A stretch of 64,000 nucleotides of DNA. Source: Streptosporangium canum. GTDB lineage: Bacteria; Actinomycetota; Actinomycetes; Streptosporangiales; Streptosporangiaceae. This document shows, one piece after another, positions 15,546 through 24,188 of the stretch (positions are counted from its first letter, which is position 1; the number at the start of each line of letters is the position of its first letter). The stretch spans positions 54,505 to 118,504 of the forward strand of contig NZ_FOQY01000028.1 in assembly GCF_900113865.1 (NCBI RefSeq). Direction: 5' to 3'. The notes under the pieces were generated by a model, which did no database searches, was not told where the DNA came from, and was given only the letters and a program-made list of their open reading frames with translations. Both the position numbers and the translations under genes were made by a program.

Positions 15546-17419
15546 ACCAGCCAGCCTTCGGGGAAGCACCCCTCGGCCGCCATGTGGGCGACGGCGGCCA
15601 GCAGGCCGCCGTTGCCCGGCAGGTAGAGGGGCAGCAGGCCGGGCCACTGGTGGTTGTGGCCGTTGGCCAGGTAGGTGTTCTTCGGGACATCCATCAGCAG
15701 CGCGTCCACGGCGGTGTCAGGCTCGCCGAGCCGGGCCGCGCACATGGCGAGCATCGGATAGTCCCAGCCCCAGGTGCTCTCCAGGTCCCAGCCGGCGAGC
15801 ACGTCGTGCAGGGTGGCCCGCATGGTCTCGGGGTCGATCAGCGGGGTGGGCGGCACGAACCCGAGCGCGCCGGTCATCGAGGGATGGTCGGTCCTGATCG
15901 TGTACGGCTCCACGCCGATGGCCGCGTAGACGCCGTCGCGCACCAGCGGCCGGGCCAGGCCGTGCAGGACCCGCGCCCACTCCGGGTCGGGGTCGAGACC
16001 GAGCAGGCCCCGCCACCGCTGGGCCGTCTCCAGCCCCCACCACCAGTAGGCCAGCTCGAACGTGGGATCGCGCACCGACCGCCTGGACTCGTAGTAGGAC
16101 TCCTGAGCCGGGACCAGCGGCGGCCCCAGATGCCCGCCGCCCGCGAAGGAGGCCATGAACTCGGCCGTCTCGAACACCAGGTCCCGGTAGTCCTCCAGCG
16201 CCCCCGGGCGGACCCGGCGGAGCAGCTCGGCGAAGTAGATCAGGTGCGGCTGCTGCCAGACGATGAATGCGCCGATCTCGCTCGGGCTCTCCCTGCCCTC
16301 CGGCCCCACCTGCTTGGGCCAGCGGGCACCGCGGAAACCCTGCCGGCCGGCCGTGGCCCTGGCCCGCGGCAGGATCGAGCGGTACCACGGCAGGCTCCGC
16401 TCCAGCAGCTCGGGCCTGCCCCACAGGGCGAAGTGGGCGGCATGCCACCAGTGCATCTCCAGGTGGAACTTGCCGCTCCAGGAGTTGACGGCCAATCCGG
16501 TCTCCTGCGGCGGGGTGGAGCCCGCGCAGTTGACCGCGGTGAGGTACTGCGAGAGCACGACCCGGCGTTCGAGCTCGGGCGCTCGCGGGTCGGTGCTGCC
16601 CTCGAAGCTCACCGCTCCCCCGCTCGTCCAGAACCTCTCCCAGTGGGCGGCGGCAGCCGTACGGACCTGCGAGAAGGACGGGAGGGCGGCGCCGACGGGG
16701 TGGCGCGCGAACTCGACGACGAGCTCCAGCTCCTCGCCCTGGATCAGGTACACGTGACCGCCGGGCGACGTGAGCCGCGCCGACCCCGCCCACTCGGCGG
16801 CCACGTGGTAGCGGTCCGCGTCCAGGACGCGGGTGAAGTCACAGCGCGAGCCGTACGGCGTGCGCGTGAGCGCGTGCGTGGTGGTGTGCCTGTCGGGTCC
16901 GTCCCAGTCGGCGGTGGTGTGCCAGCCGTCGCTGGCGTAGGGGAAGGCGATCCTGATCCCCGTGCCGCCCACGACGCGGATGGCCAGCAGGTCCCGCTCG
17001 GGGTGACAGACCGTCTCCACCTCGTACGGCAGGCCGCCCAGCTCGAAGGAGCTGGACAGCGCGCCGGTCCACAGGTCGAGGGTCTGCGCCGACCGGCCGA
17101 GGGGGGCGGCCTCGTCGACGTCGAGGCCGATCCGGCCCAGATGCAGGCGGTGCGGGTTCACGTGCAGCCAGCCGCCCGCCTCGGTGGCCGGATACAGGTC
17201 CGGATAGCCGGCGCCGTCGTAGTCGGTGAGCGCGTCTTCCAGCACATGGCCCTCGGGGTTGGGCATCGTGTGCCAGCCCCACTGCGCCTGCGTGCCCAGC
17301 GGTGCGAAGGTCTGCAGCCCGGTGGCGTCGGCGGTGAAGGCGAACTCCCCGTTGCCGACGGTGAGCGGACACCCGGCGTCGGCGATGGTGTGCCGACGCA
17401 CGAGCGTCCTCCTGTCCAT
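15515..17419 (-). CDS. Six-hairpin-type glycoside hydrolase, uncharacterised (GH65/GH95-like)
   Basis: A 634-residue protein without a signal peptide. The N-terminal region (PLTVGNGEFAFTADATGLQT, then PLGTQAQWGWH) and a later helical toroid portion (TGLAVNSWSGKFHLEMHWWH, LESTWGWDYPMLAMCAARLG) match actinobacterial and Bacteroidetes proteins of the (alpha/alpha)6 hydrolase type. EMHWWH is the likely active-site region. It starts 2 nt after the stop of the M28 gene (ATG 17419), so it is co-translated. It probably hydrolyses an imported oligosaccharide in the cytoplasm; the linkage is unknown. The stop overlaps the convergent TetR gene. Confidence 0.8.
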   Translation of the reverse strand: MDRRTLVRRHTIADAGCPLTVGNGEFAFTADATGLQTFAPLGTQAQWGWHTMPNPEGHVLEDALTDYDGAGYPDLYPATEAGGWLHVNPHRLHLGRIGLDVDEAAPLGRSAQTLDLWTGALSSSFELGGLPYEVETVCHPERDLLAIRVVGGTGIRIAFPYASDGWHTTADWDGPDRHTTTHALTRTPYGSRCDFTRVLDADRYHVAAEWAGSARLTSPGGHVYLIQGEELELVVEFARHPVGAALPSFSQVRTAAAAHWERFWTSGGAVSFEGSTDPRAPELERRVVLSQYLTAVNCAGSTPPQETGLAVNSWSGKFHLEMHWWHAAHFALWGRPELLERSLPWYRSILPRARATAGRQGFRGARWPKQVGPEGRESPSEIGAFIVWQQPHLIYFAELLRRVRPGALEDYRDLVFETAEFMASFAGGGHLGPPLVPAQESYYESRRSVRDPTFELAYWWWGLETAQRWRGLLGLDPDPEWARVLHGLARPLVRDGVYAAIGVEPYTIRTDHPSMTGALGFVPPTPLIDPETMRATLHDVLAGWDLESTWGWDYPMLAMCAARLGEPDTAVDALLMDVPKNTYLANGHNHQWPGLLPLYLPGNGGLLAAVAHMAAEGCFPEGWLVQAEGVVAMP

Positions 17420-17421
17420 GC

Positions 17422-19002
17422 TCACGCACACCCCGGCGTGCCGGAGGCGCGCTGCTGGCGCATGGTGGTCACGTCGCCCGCGACGGCCGACTGGGCCATC
17501 GGGCCGAGGTCGAGCACGACGTCGGTGAAGGCGAGCGACGCCTTGCGCATCGCCGGCAGGTCGATCGCCTCGGCGCCGAACTGCGGCGAGAACAGCGTCT
17601 TGGGTGCGGCGATGGGCGAGATGACGGGCAGCAGGTGCCGGTTGTAGGGCGTGCCCTCGCCGCCGAAGCCGCAGTGGCGCGGCACCGTGGCGAGGTCGGC
17701 CGCCGACAGGCCCTTGAGGATCGCGGTGCGCCTCACGTCCCAGTACTGAATGTGGCCCTTGACCAGTTCGCGCAGCGGCGTGCTCTCGCTGACGGGGACC
17801 ATCAGCAGTTCGGTGAGGGTGGGGTTGGCGACGAGCTGCTTGCCCGGCAGGCTGTTCGGCCTGGCGACCGCGTCGTAGCGCTTGGCGCCGAGGTGCTCGA
17901 GCACGACGACGGAGGAGACCCCGCCCTGGTCGTACTCGGCGTCGAGCTGGGCGGCGAGCTGACCCGCGCCGCCCTCGCGGACACCGGGGCCGGTCAGGTG
18001 CTGGTAGAGGTGGCCGGTCACGAACGCGAACTGCACGGTGCGCGGACGGCACTCCACCGGTAGCGACGACAGGTAGCGGGCCATCTCGATCATGGTGAGC
18101 GGGCCGTTGTCCCACACCGGGCTCATGCCGTCGGTGTGGCTCTCCACGACGATCTTCTGGGCGCTCCCGCCGGGAAGCGTCGCGAGCAGGGTGCGGGTCG
18201 TCGTCGGCGTCCAGGCGGCGTTCACGGTCAGCGCGGCCTGGACCGGCTGCCCGGCGGCCAGCGCGTCCTTGATCTGCTTGCCCTGGTCGGCGCCGACGTA
18301 CGCGCCCGGCACGCCGTACGGCAGGCCCTCGTAGGGCGCGTACATGCCCTGGATCTGGGCGTGCGGGAGCTGGCTGATCTCGATCACGCCCACCGCGCCC
18401 GCGGCGGCGGCCGCCTTGAGGTCGGCGTCGGCCGCGGCCGGGGCCTCCATCGACTCCGAGCCGAGCATGTTGATCGTGAGGGCCGGGTCGTACATGGAGT
18501 AGCCGAGGCCGAGCGGATAGAACAGCAGGTTGGGCACGCTGGTCCAGGGCAGGTCCCTGACGACGATCTTCCCGGCGGCGTTGGCCGCGGTGATGGTCGT
18601 CCCCGCGGCCAGGTGGACGAGCGGCGCCGAGACGCCGCCCGCGCCGGTGGAGGAGGAGAACGGCACGGGGGCCGCGACCTGCACGGCCGTACCGCCGACG
18701 GTCAGGCCGGTGCCGAGGCTGTCCCAGCGGTCGATGGCGTAGGGCAGGGAGGAGAACTGGAGGCCGGGGATGGCCGCCATCTCCTCCTCCAGCCAGTCGA
18801 CGTAGTCGGCGTGCGCGGTGGAGCCGGTCGGCCTGGGGCCGAACGCCTCCTGCTGCTCGGCCAGGGTGCTCAGGCGGGCCTCGGAGGCGAACGCGGCGGG
18901 GTCGACCCTGACCGGGCAGGCCAGGGCGGCCGCCTGGGCGAGGGCCGGTTGCGCGGGCGCGACCAGCGGGAGGAGAAGGGCGAGGAGAGCGAGTCGTCTC
19001 AC
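17422..19002 (-). CDS. Secreted M28-like peptidase with PA domain
   Basis: A 526-residue protein with a clear Sec signal peptide (MRRLALLALLLPLVAPAQPA, cleavage near ALAQA). A protease-associated insert follows (about residues 110-215, KAAAAAGAVGVIEISQ), and an M28-type core contains IVVESHTDGMSPVWDNGPL (about 280-300). In M28 enzymes this His/Asp pair binds zinc. The gene is in an operon with the six-hairpin glycosidase and lies downstream of lacI, facing the same sugar importer. It may release amide- or peptide-linked sugars outside the cell. An imperfect LacI-type operator precedes it. Confidence 0.8.
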   Translation of the reverse strand: MRRLALLALLLPLVAPAQPALAQAAALACPVRVDPAAFASEARLSTLAEQQEAFGPRPTGSTAHADYVDWLEEEMAAIPGLQFSSLPYAIDRWDSLGTGLTVGGTAVQVAAPVPFSSSTGAGGVSAPLVHLAAGTTITAANAAGKIVVRDLPWTSVPNLLFYPLGLGYSMYDPALTINMLGSESMEAPAAADADLKAAAAAGAVGVIEISQLPHAQIQGMYAPYEGLPYGVPGAYVGADQGKQIKDALAAGQPVQAALTVNAAWTPTTTRTLLATLPGGSAQKIVVESHTDGMSPVWDNGPLTMIEMARYLSSLPVECRPRTVQFAFVTGHLYQHLTGPGVREGGAGQLAAQLDAEYDQGGVSSVVVLEHLGAKRYDAVARPNSLPGKQLVANPTLTELLMVPVSESTPLRELVKGHIQYWDVRRTAILKGLSAADLATVPRHCGFGGEGTPYNRHLLPVISPIAAPKTLFSPQFGAEAIDLPAMRKASLAFTDVVLDLGPMAQSAVAGDVTTMRQQRASGTPGCA

Positions 19003-19016
19003 GTGGGGGGTCCTTC

Positions 19017-19034
19017 CATCGAATCGTTTTAATG
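19017..19034. promoter_or_regulatory. Candidate LacI-type operator upstream of the M28 gene
   Basis: CATCGAATCGTTTTAATG is an imperfect palindrome centred on CG (12 of 18 positions symmetric), placed 15 nt before the M28 start and in an A+T-rich pocket. Size and CG centre fit LacI/GalR operators, but the match to the sites at 20.1-20.2 kb is only partial. Confidence 0.4.
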
Positions 19035-19071
19035 TGTGGTCCGCGACAGTCCCCCGACATGCGGTCGGTTC

Positions 19072-20082
19072 TCAGCGGCGAGGCGGTCCTGTGGTTCCGC
19101 GGACGATCAGCGTGGGCGACACCGACGACGTCACCGATCGTGAGCGTCCCTCGATGCGTTCGACGAGCAGGCGCGCGGCGGTCGCCCCGATCACCTGCCC
19201 GTCCTGGTCGACGCTGGTGAGCGAGATGCGCTTGAGCGAGGCGATGCCGATGTTGTCGTATCCGGCGACGGAGAGGTCCTCCGGCACCGACAGGCCCGCC
19301 TCGTCGGCGGCGCGCAGCACGCCGAGCGCCGCGATGTCGGCCCCGGCGAAGATCGCGGTGGGCCGCTCGTCGCGCGCGAGCAGTTCCCGCGCGCCCTCGA
19401 AGCCGCCCTCCTCGGTGAAGGAGGTGGCCAGCACGTCGTCGGCGAGTCCGTGGGCTCGCATCGCCTGGCGGTACCCTTCGGCGCGCACCGTGTGCGGCAG
19501 CCCCTGGGCGCGGGCCCGCTCCAGGTGGGTGATGTGCGCGATCCGGGTGTGCCCGAGCCCGACCAGGTGGTCGACCACGAGCCCCGCCCCCATCACGTCG
19601 TCGTCGACGACCGCGTCGTAGGCCGCGGAGCCGCCGTGCCTGCCCACCACGACGACCGGGGTGGCCGTCGCGATGGCGGCGAGTTCGGCGTCCGCCATGA
19701 CCGGCGAGATCAGGATGAGCCCGTCCATGCTCCGGTCGATCATGGCGTCGGTCATCCTGGCCTGCGTCTTGGGCTCGATCCCGCCGGGTCCGAGCAGCAC
19801 CTGGTACTCGGTGTCGCCCAGCCGGCCGGTGACGCCCTCGATGATGTCGGGGAAGAACGGGTTGCGGGTGTCCGAGAGCATGACGCCGAGGGTGTAGGTG
19901 CGTCCGCGCAGGGCGCGGGCCGCGGCGTGCGGGCGGTAGCCCAGCTCGTCGATGGCCTGCGTCACCTTGGCCTGCATCTCCGCGCTCACGCCGTAGGCCC
20001 CGCGCACCACCTTGGACACGGCGGCCGTGGAAACCCCGGCTCGCCTGGCCACATCGGCGATCGTCACCCGTCCGCTCGTCAC
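19072..20082 (-). CDS. LacI-family transcriptional repressor
   Basis: A 336-residue repressor: N-terminal HTH (VTIADVARRAGVSTAAVSKV, hinge AARALRGRTYTLGVMLSD) and a periplasmic-binding-protein-like ligand domain to the C-terminus. It is divergent from the binding-protein/permease/serine hydrolase/rhamnosidase operon, and operator-like sequences lie at both promoters, so it should control both arms of the locus. The inducer is probably a sugar released from the substrate, possibly L-rhamnose or a rhamnoside; that is inferred from the GH78 gene. Confidence 0.93.
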   Translation of the reverse strand: MTSGRVTIADVARRAGVSTAAVSKVVRGAYGVSAEMQAKVTQAIDELGYRPHAAARALRGRTYTLGVMLSDTRNPFFPDIIEGVTGRLGDTEYQVLLGPGGIEPKTQARMTDAMIDRSMDGLILISPVMADAELAAIATATPVVVVGRHGGSAAYDAVVDDDVMGAGLVVDHLVGLGHTRIAHITHLERARAQGLPHTVRAEGYRQAMRAHGLADDVLATSFTEEGGFEGARELLARDERPTAIFAGADIAALGVLRAADEAGLSVPEDLSVAGYDNIGIASLKRISLTSVDQDGQVIGATAARLLVERIEGRSRSVTSSVSPTLIVRGTTGPPRR

Positions 20083-20104
20083 ACGCCGTCCTTCATAGAG
20101 TTTT

Positions 20105-20121
20105 CGTAGAACGAACTACAT
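20105..20121. promoter_or_regulatory. LacI operator 1 (lacI-proximal)
   Basis: CGTAGAACGAACTACAT: GTAG and CTAC arms flank a central AACGAA. The left half (GTAGAACG) is repeated in inverse orientation in operator 2, 97 bp away, supporting a shared recognition half-site. Confidence 0.6.
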
Positions 20122-20171
20122 ACTTTTCTGAGAGGTGAGGCTAGCCCGTCTCGGCTATCCAGGTCTACCTC

Positions 20172-20201
20172 TTGACGGGCGATTCTCTCGTGCCCTAACA
20201 A
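20172..20201 (+). promoter_or_regulatory. Promoter of the rhamnoside-import operon
   Basis: TTGACG at 20172-20177 and TAACAA at 20196-20201 are separated by 18 bp. They place the transcription start at about 20208, inside operator 2, so bound LacI repressor would block initiation. Confidence 0.6.
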
Positions 20202-20218
20202 TGGAGAACGTTCTACAT
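20201..20218. promoter_or_regulatory. LacI operator 2 (over the transcription start)
   Basis: ATGGAGAACGTTCTACAT contains the perfect 10-bp palindrome AGAACGTTCT with near-symmetric ATG/CAT flanks and a CG centre, as expected for a LacI-family site. It directly follows the -10 hexamer. Confidence 0.75.
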
Positions 20219-20249
20219 AATACCCCCTAACATGAACAGGAGTACGGGC

Positions 20250-21539
20250 GTGAGAGCACCATCCCGTCTGCTCGGTGCGGCGATCGGCGCCGTCCTCGCC
20301 CTGTCCCTCTCCGGCTGCGGGTCCTCCGCCCCGGAGGGGACCGGTCAGGTGAAACTGACCCTCTGGCACAACAGCGCGGACCCGGCGCCGCTGCTGGAGA
20401 TGTACAAGAAGTTCGAGAAGCAGTCCGGCCACAAGATCGAACTCGTGTCGATCCCGTCCGACGGCTTCGAGGACACCACCCAGACCAAATGGGCCACCGG
20501 CGACCGCCCGGACATCCTGGAATACCACGCGACGGCGAGCGGCCTGCTCGCCCTCAACCCGGCCGCGAACCTGCGCGACCTGACAGGCGAGGCGTACATC
20601 GCCAGGTCCGGCGACCTCTACCAGGCCGCCGGCTCCGTCAACGGCAAGGTCTACGCCGCCATCACCGGCTTCCCCCAGGTCTTCGGCCTCTACTACAACA
20701 AGAAGGTCTTCACCGCGGCCGGCCTGACCCCGCCCACGAACTTCGCCGAGCTCGCCGCCGCCTGCCCCAAGCTCAAGGCCGCCGGGGTCACGCCGGTCTT
20801 CGAGTCGGGCGGGTCGATCTGGCCGGTGCAGATCCTGCCCATCCTCTACCTGGCAGGCGCCAACCAGTCCAACGCGTACGGCAAGGCCATCGCGGGCCAC
20901 AGCAGCACGCTGGCCGACGCGGGCTCGCCCTTCGTCTCCGGTCTGACCGCCTACGCCAAGCTGAAGGCCGACGGCTGCTTCAACAAGGACATCGTCACCG
21001 CCAAGTTCGAGGACTCCATGAAGGCCCTCGTGACCGGCAAGGCCGCCATGGTCGCCCAGCACTCCGACATGCTCCCGGCCCTCCTCGCGGCCGCCGGCGG
21101 CGACCAGAAGACCGTCGACGAATCCGTCGGCTTCGTCGGCCTGTCGAGCGACAAGCCGCTCGTGACCTACGCGCCCGGCCCGATCGGCACGTTCTACCTG
21201 CCCAAGACCGGTGACGCGGCGCGGGAGAAGGCATCGCTCGACTTCGTGCGCTTCATGACCGGCCCGGCCTACGCCGAGTACATCACCGCGTCCAAGACCT
21301 TCCCCGTGCTCAAGGACGTGCCCGACCCGCAAGGCGTCCCGGCCGTGCTGCAGGACGTCAAGAAGGCCTACGACACCGGCGCGGTCATCGCCTTCAACTC
21401 CGACATCCCCGGCATGGGCGGGCTGGCCCAGCTCATGTCCGAGCTGATCGCCGGACAGAAGGATCCGCAGAAGGCCGCGACCCAGCTACAGGGCCAGGTC
21501 GAGCAGGCGGCCAAGGCGGCAGGGCTGCCCGGATGGTGA
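20250..21539 (+). CDS. Extracellular solute-binding lipoprotein, carbohydrate ABC importer
   Basis: Start moved to GTG 20250: AGGAG at 20238-20242 stands 7 nt before it, whereas the upstream in-frame ATG at 20232 has no ribosome binding site. The 429-residue protein has a lipoprotein signal (RLLGAAIGAVLALSLSGC, Cys about residue 23) and a family-1 binding-protein fold (VKLTLWHNSADPAPLLEMY, LYYNKKVFTAAGLTPPTNFAEL). It is the first gene of the LacI-controlled operon with two permeases, a serine hydrolase and an alpha-L-rhamnosidase, so rhamnose-containing oligosaccharides or glycosides are the likely ligands. Confidence 0.93.
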   Translation: MRAPSRLLGAAIGAVLALSLSGCGSSAPEGTGQVKLTLWHNSADPAPLLEMYKKFEKQSGHKIELVSIPSDGFEDTTQTKWATGDRPDILEYHATASGLLALNPAANLRDLTGEAYIARSGDLYQAAGSVNGKVYAAITGFPQVFGLYYNKKVFTAAGLTPPTNFAELAAACPKLKAAGVTPVFESGGSIWPVQILPILYLAGANQSNAYGKAIAGHSSTLADAGSPFVSGLTAYAKLKADGCFNKDIVTAKFEDSMKALVTGKAAMVAQHSDMLPALLAAAGGDQKTVDESVGFVGLSSDKPLVTYAPGPIGTFYLPKTGDAAREKASLDFVRFMTGPAYAEYITASKTFPVLKDVPDPQGVPAVLQDVKKAYDTGAVIAFNSDIPGMGGLAQLMSELIAGQKDPQKAATQLQGQVEQAAKAAGLPGW

Positions 21540-22387
21540 TGCGGACCAGGGCGGCCTGGCTGCCGTGGGCCCTGCCCGCGATCGTGCTGGTCACGGTCTT
21601 CTTCCTCGCCCCGTTCCTACTCAACGTCCGGTTCGCGTTCTCCTCCTGGACGAGCTTCCGGGCCGAGATCACCTGGAACGGGCTGGAGAACGTCCGCACA
21701 CTGATCGACCAGGACCTCCTGGCCAACGCGGTCACCGTGACCGTGCTGTACGCCATCCTGTGCATGGCGATCCAGAACACGGTCAGCCTCTCCCTGGCCC
21801 TGGCCCTCCAGCGGACCAGCGGGATCAACACCGTCTTCCGCTCGGCGTTCTTCCTGCCGACGCTCATCTCGCCACTGGCCGCCGGATACATCTGGCGCGG
21901 GCTGCTCGCCCCCGACGGAGCGGTCAACTCCTTCCTCGGCATCGAGTGGGCGTGGCTGGGCGAACCGTCCACCGCACTGGTGGTGGTCGCCTTCATCGAC
22001 GCGTGGAAGTGGAGCGGGCTGATCACCCTCGTCTACATCGCGGGCCTCAACTCCATCCCGAAGTCACTGCTGGAGTCGGCGACCGTCGACGGGGCCGGAC
22101 CGTGGACCCGGTTCCGGCGGGTGGTGTTCCCGATGCTCGCCCCCGCGCTGACCTTCAACGTGGCGGTCACCCTGGTGGGCGCGCTCAGCGCCTACGACGT
22201 GATCGCCGCCACCACCGGCGGCGGACCCGGCGACCACACGCGGGCCCTGAACGTGGTGATGCGCCAGCAGTGGGGGCAGGGCTTCTTCGGCTCCGCCAGC
22301 GCGCTGGGGTTCACCGTGACACTGCTGGTGATCGCCACCGCCGTGCCCCTCGTATGGTGGCTGCGGCGCAGGGAGGTGACAGGATGA
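21533..22387 (+). CDS. Carbohydrate-type ABC importer permease (MalF family)
   Basis: A 284-residue permease with six hydrophobic segments and the EAA loop KSLLESATVDGAGPWTRFRR. It overlaps the end of the binding-protein gene (ATG 21533, stop at 21537-21539) and shares an ATGA overlap with the next permease. With no ATPase in the operon, it would depend on a general sugar-importer ATPase encoded elsewhere. Confidence 0.93.
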   Translation: MVMRTRAAWLPWALPAIVLVTVFFLAPFLLNVRFAFSSWTSFRAEITWNGLENVRTLIDQDLLANAVTVTVLYAILCMAIQNTVSLSLALALQRTSGINTVFRSAFFLPTLISPLAAGYIWRGLLAPDGAVNSFLGIEWAWLGEPSTALVVVAFIDAWKWSGLITLVYIAGLNSIPKSLLESATVDGAGPWTRFRRVVFPMLAPALTFNVAVTLVGALSAYDVIAATTGGGPGDHTRALNVVMRQQWGQGFFGSASALGFTVTLLVIATAVPLVWWLRRREVTG

Positions 22388-23202
22388 GAGCGGTCCTCAA
22401 ATACACGGCGCTGACGCTCTTCTCGATCCCCTGGGTGCTCGTCCCCATCTGGCTCGTGGTCGTCAACTCGTTCAAACCCTCGGGCGAGGCCGCCGAACTG
22501 GGCCTCGGCCTGCCCAGGACATGGGCGATCGCCGAGAACTACGGCATCGTGCTCGACCGGGGCGGCTACCTGACCGGACTGCTCAACAGCCTCAAGGTGA
22601 CCGTGCCGATCGTGGTGGCCGTGGTGCTCCTCGGCGCGGCGGCGGCATGGGCGTTCGGGCGCAGCCGGTCGCGGTGGCTGCAGGCGGCCTACTTCGTGAT
22701 GGGGCTGTCGATCCTGCTGCCGCCGTCGATCATCCCGACCGTCTACCTGCTGCGCGCCCTGTCACTGGACGGCGGCTCGCTCGGCTACGTGCTGACGATG
22801 ACCGGCTGCCGCCTGGGCATCGTGATCTTCCTGGCCACCGGATTCGTCCGGGCGTTCCCCCCCGACCTGGAGAACGCCGCCGCCATCGACGGCGCATCCC
22901 GCCCGCAGGTCTTCGTCCGCATCCTGCTGCCCCTGCTGCGGCCGGTGCTGTTCGTCGGCGGCGTGATCCTGATCATCAACGTCTGGAACGACTTCTTCTT
23001 CGCCCTCTTCCTGCTCCAGGGCAGCGCGAACGCCACACTGCCGCTGAGCCTGTTCCAGTTCGCCTCCGGCACCTTGCAGAGCCTGAACTGGAACCTCGTC
23101 TTCGCCCACGTCCTGCTCACCACACTGCCCCTCGTGGCGGTGTACATCGTCGCGCAGAAGCGCGTCCTGGCCGGACTCACGGAAGGTGCACTCAAAGGAT
23201 GA
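22384..23202 (+). CDS. Carbohydrate-type ABC importer permease (MalG family)
   Basis: A 272-residue permease with six hydrophobic segments and the EAA loop DLENAAAIDGASRPQVFVRI. The start at ATG 22384 is fixed by the ATGA overlap with the MalF-type gene. The end overlaps the serine hydrolase start in the same way. It forms the membrane channel with the preceding gene product. Confidence 0.93.
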   Translation: MRAVLKYTALTLFSIPWVLVPIWLVVVNSFKPSGEAAELGLGLPRTWAIAENYGIVLDRGGYLTGLLNSLKVTVPIVVAVVLLGAAAAWAFGRSRSRWLQAAYFVMGLSILLPPSIIPTVYLLRALSLDGGSLGYVLTMTGCRLGIVIFLATGFVRAFPPDLENAAAIDGASRPQVFVRILLPLLRPVLFVGGVILIINVWNDFFFALFLLQGSANATLPLSLFQFASGTLQSLNWNLVFAHVLLTTLPLVAVYIVAQKRVLAGLTEGALKG

Positions 23203-24188
23203 CCACTCACGACATCGCGCTCGACTGGGTCAGGCGCGAGATCAAGGAGGGGCGGCTGCCATGCGCGGTGTTCGGCGCCGCCACCTCCGACGGGATCCAG
23301 GTGCTGGAGGCGTTCGGCCGGCACGACGGCCGCGACACCAGGACCGACGACCACTTCGCGCTGTTCTCGGTGACCAAACCGCTGATGGGACTGGCCGCCC
23401 TGCGCCAGGTCGAGCGCGGACTGCTGTCGCTGCGCCGCCCGCTGCGGGACGTACTGCCGAACTTCGCCCGGCCCGACGTGACACTCTGGCACCTGCTCAC
23501 CCACACCAGCGGCATCGCCGAGCAGACGCTCACCCCCGACGACCTGCTGGAACACCTCGTCACCGCGCCGTCCATGTTCGAGGCAGGCACACTCAGCCAG
23601 TACTCCAACCTGGCCTTCGCCGGGATCGCGGAGATGGTCCGCGACGTCACAGGCCGCGACGTGGCCGACGTGATCGACTCCGACCTGAACACGCTGGTAC
23701 CGGGCGGCGGGCGGATCACGTTCGACCCGGCGTGCGACGCGGCCGAGGTCCACGGCCTCCAACTGCTCGGGCCCGGCTTCGACTTCGACACGTTCGTACG
23801 GCTCCGCCACCCGGCAGGAGCGCTGTTCTCCCGCGCCGAGGACCTCCTGGCACTGGGCGGAGCGCTGCTGCGCGGCGACCGCGGGCTGATCCACCCCACC
23901 ACCCTGGCCGCCATGACGACCCCGCAGACAACGGGCCTGGTCAAGCTGCAGCCCGACCCGGTCAACGCCGGGCAGGACTGGGGCCTCACCTGGAACCTGC
24001 GCCACTCGGCCCCCGGGCTGCTCGACCGGCGGCTGTACGGCCACGGCGGCGCCTCGGGATGCCAGTGGTGGATGTACCCGGAGCAGGACGCGTGCTTCGT
24101 GCTGCTGATCAACGTGATGGCGCCGAGCCTGTCCGGCGTCGACGTCGACGGCCTGCACAACGCCTTCACCACCGGGCTCGATGCGTGA
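23199..24188 (+). CDS. Serine hydrolase, class C beta-lactamase fold (EstB-type esterase candidate)
   Basis: A 329-residue protein without a signal peptide. The nucleophile motif SVTK is at residues 57-60, the tyrosine motif is YSN (about 134-136), and HGG lies in the C-terminal part (YGHGGASGCQWW). This is the S-x-x-K/Y-x-N/H-x-G set of penicillin-binding-protein-like hydrolases. The cytoplasmic location and embedding between a sugar permease and an alpha-L-rhamnosidase suggest an esterase that deacylates imported glycosides rather than a cell-wall enzyme. It overlaps both neighbours by 4 nt. Confidence 0.88.
   Translation: MTTHDIALDWVRREIKEGRLPCAVFGAATSDGIQVLEAFGRHDGRDTRTDDHFALFSVTKPLMGLAALRQVERGLLSLRRPLRDVLPNFARPDVTLWHLLTHTSGIAEQTLTPDDLLEHLVTAPSMFEAGTLSQYSNLAFAGIAEMVRDVTGRDVADVIDSDLNTLVPGGGRITFDPACDAAEVHGLQLLGPGFDFDTFVRLRHPAGALFSRAEDLLALGGALLRGDRGLIHPTTLAAMTTPQTTGLVKLQPDPVNAGQDWGLTWNLRHSAPGLLDRRLYGHGGASGCQWWMYPEQDACFVLLINVMAPSLSGVDVDGLHNAFTTGLDA

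Noticed and set aside
22785..24158. Minus-strand open frame of 457 codons opposite the permease and serine hydrolase
   Set aside because: Composition is that of an antisense shadow, and the plus-strand genes have convincing motifs and overlaps.
23186..24184. N-terminal extension of the rhamnosidase frame back to 23186
   Set aside because: The extension overlaps the serine hydrolase gene in another frame and has no similarity; GH78 homology fits a start at the GTGA overlap (24185).
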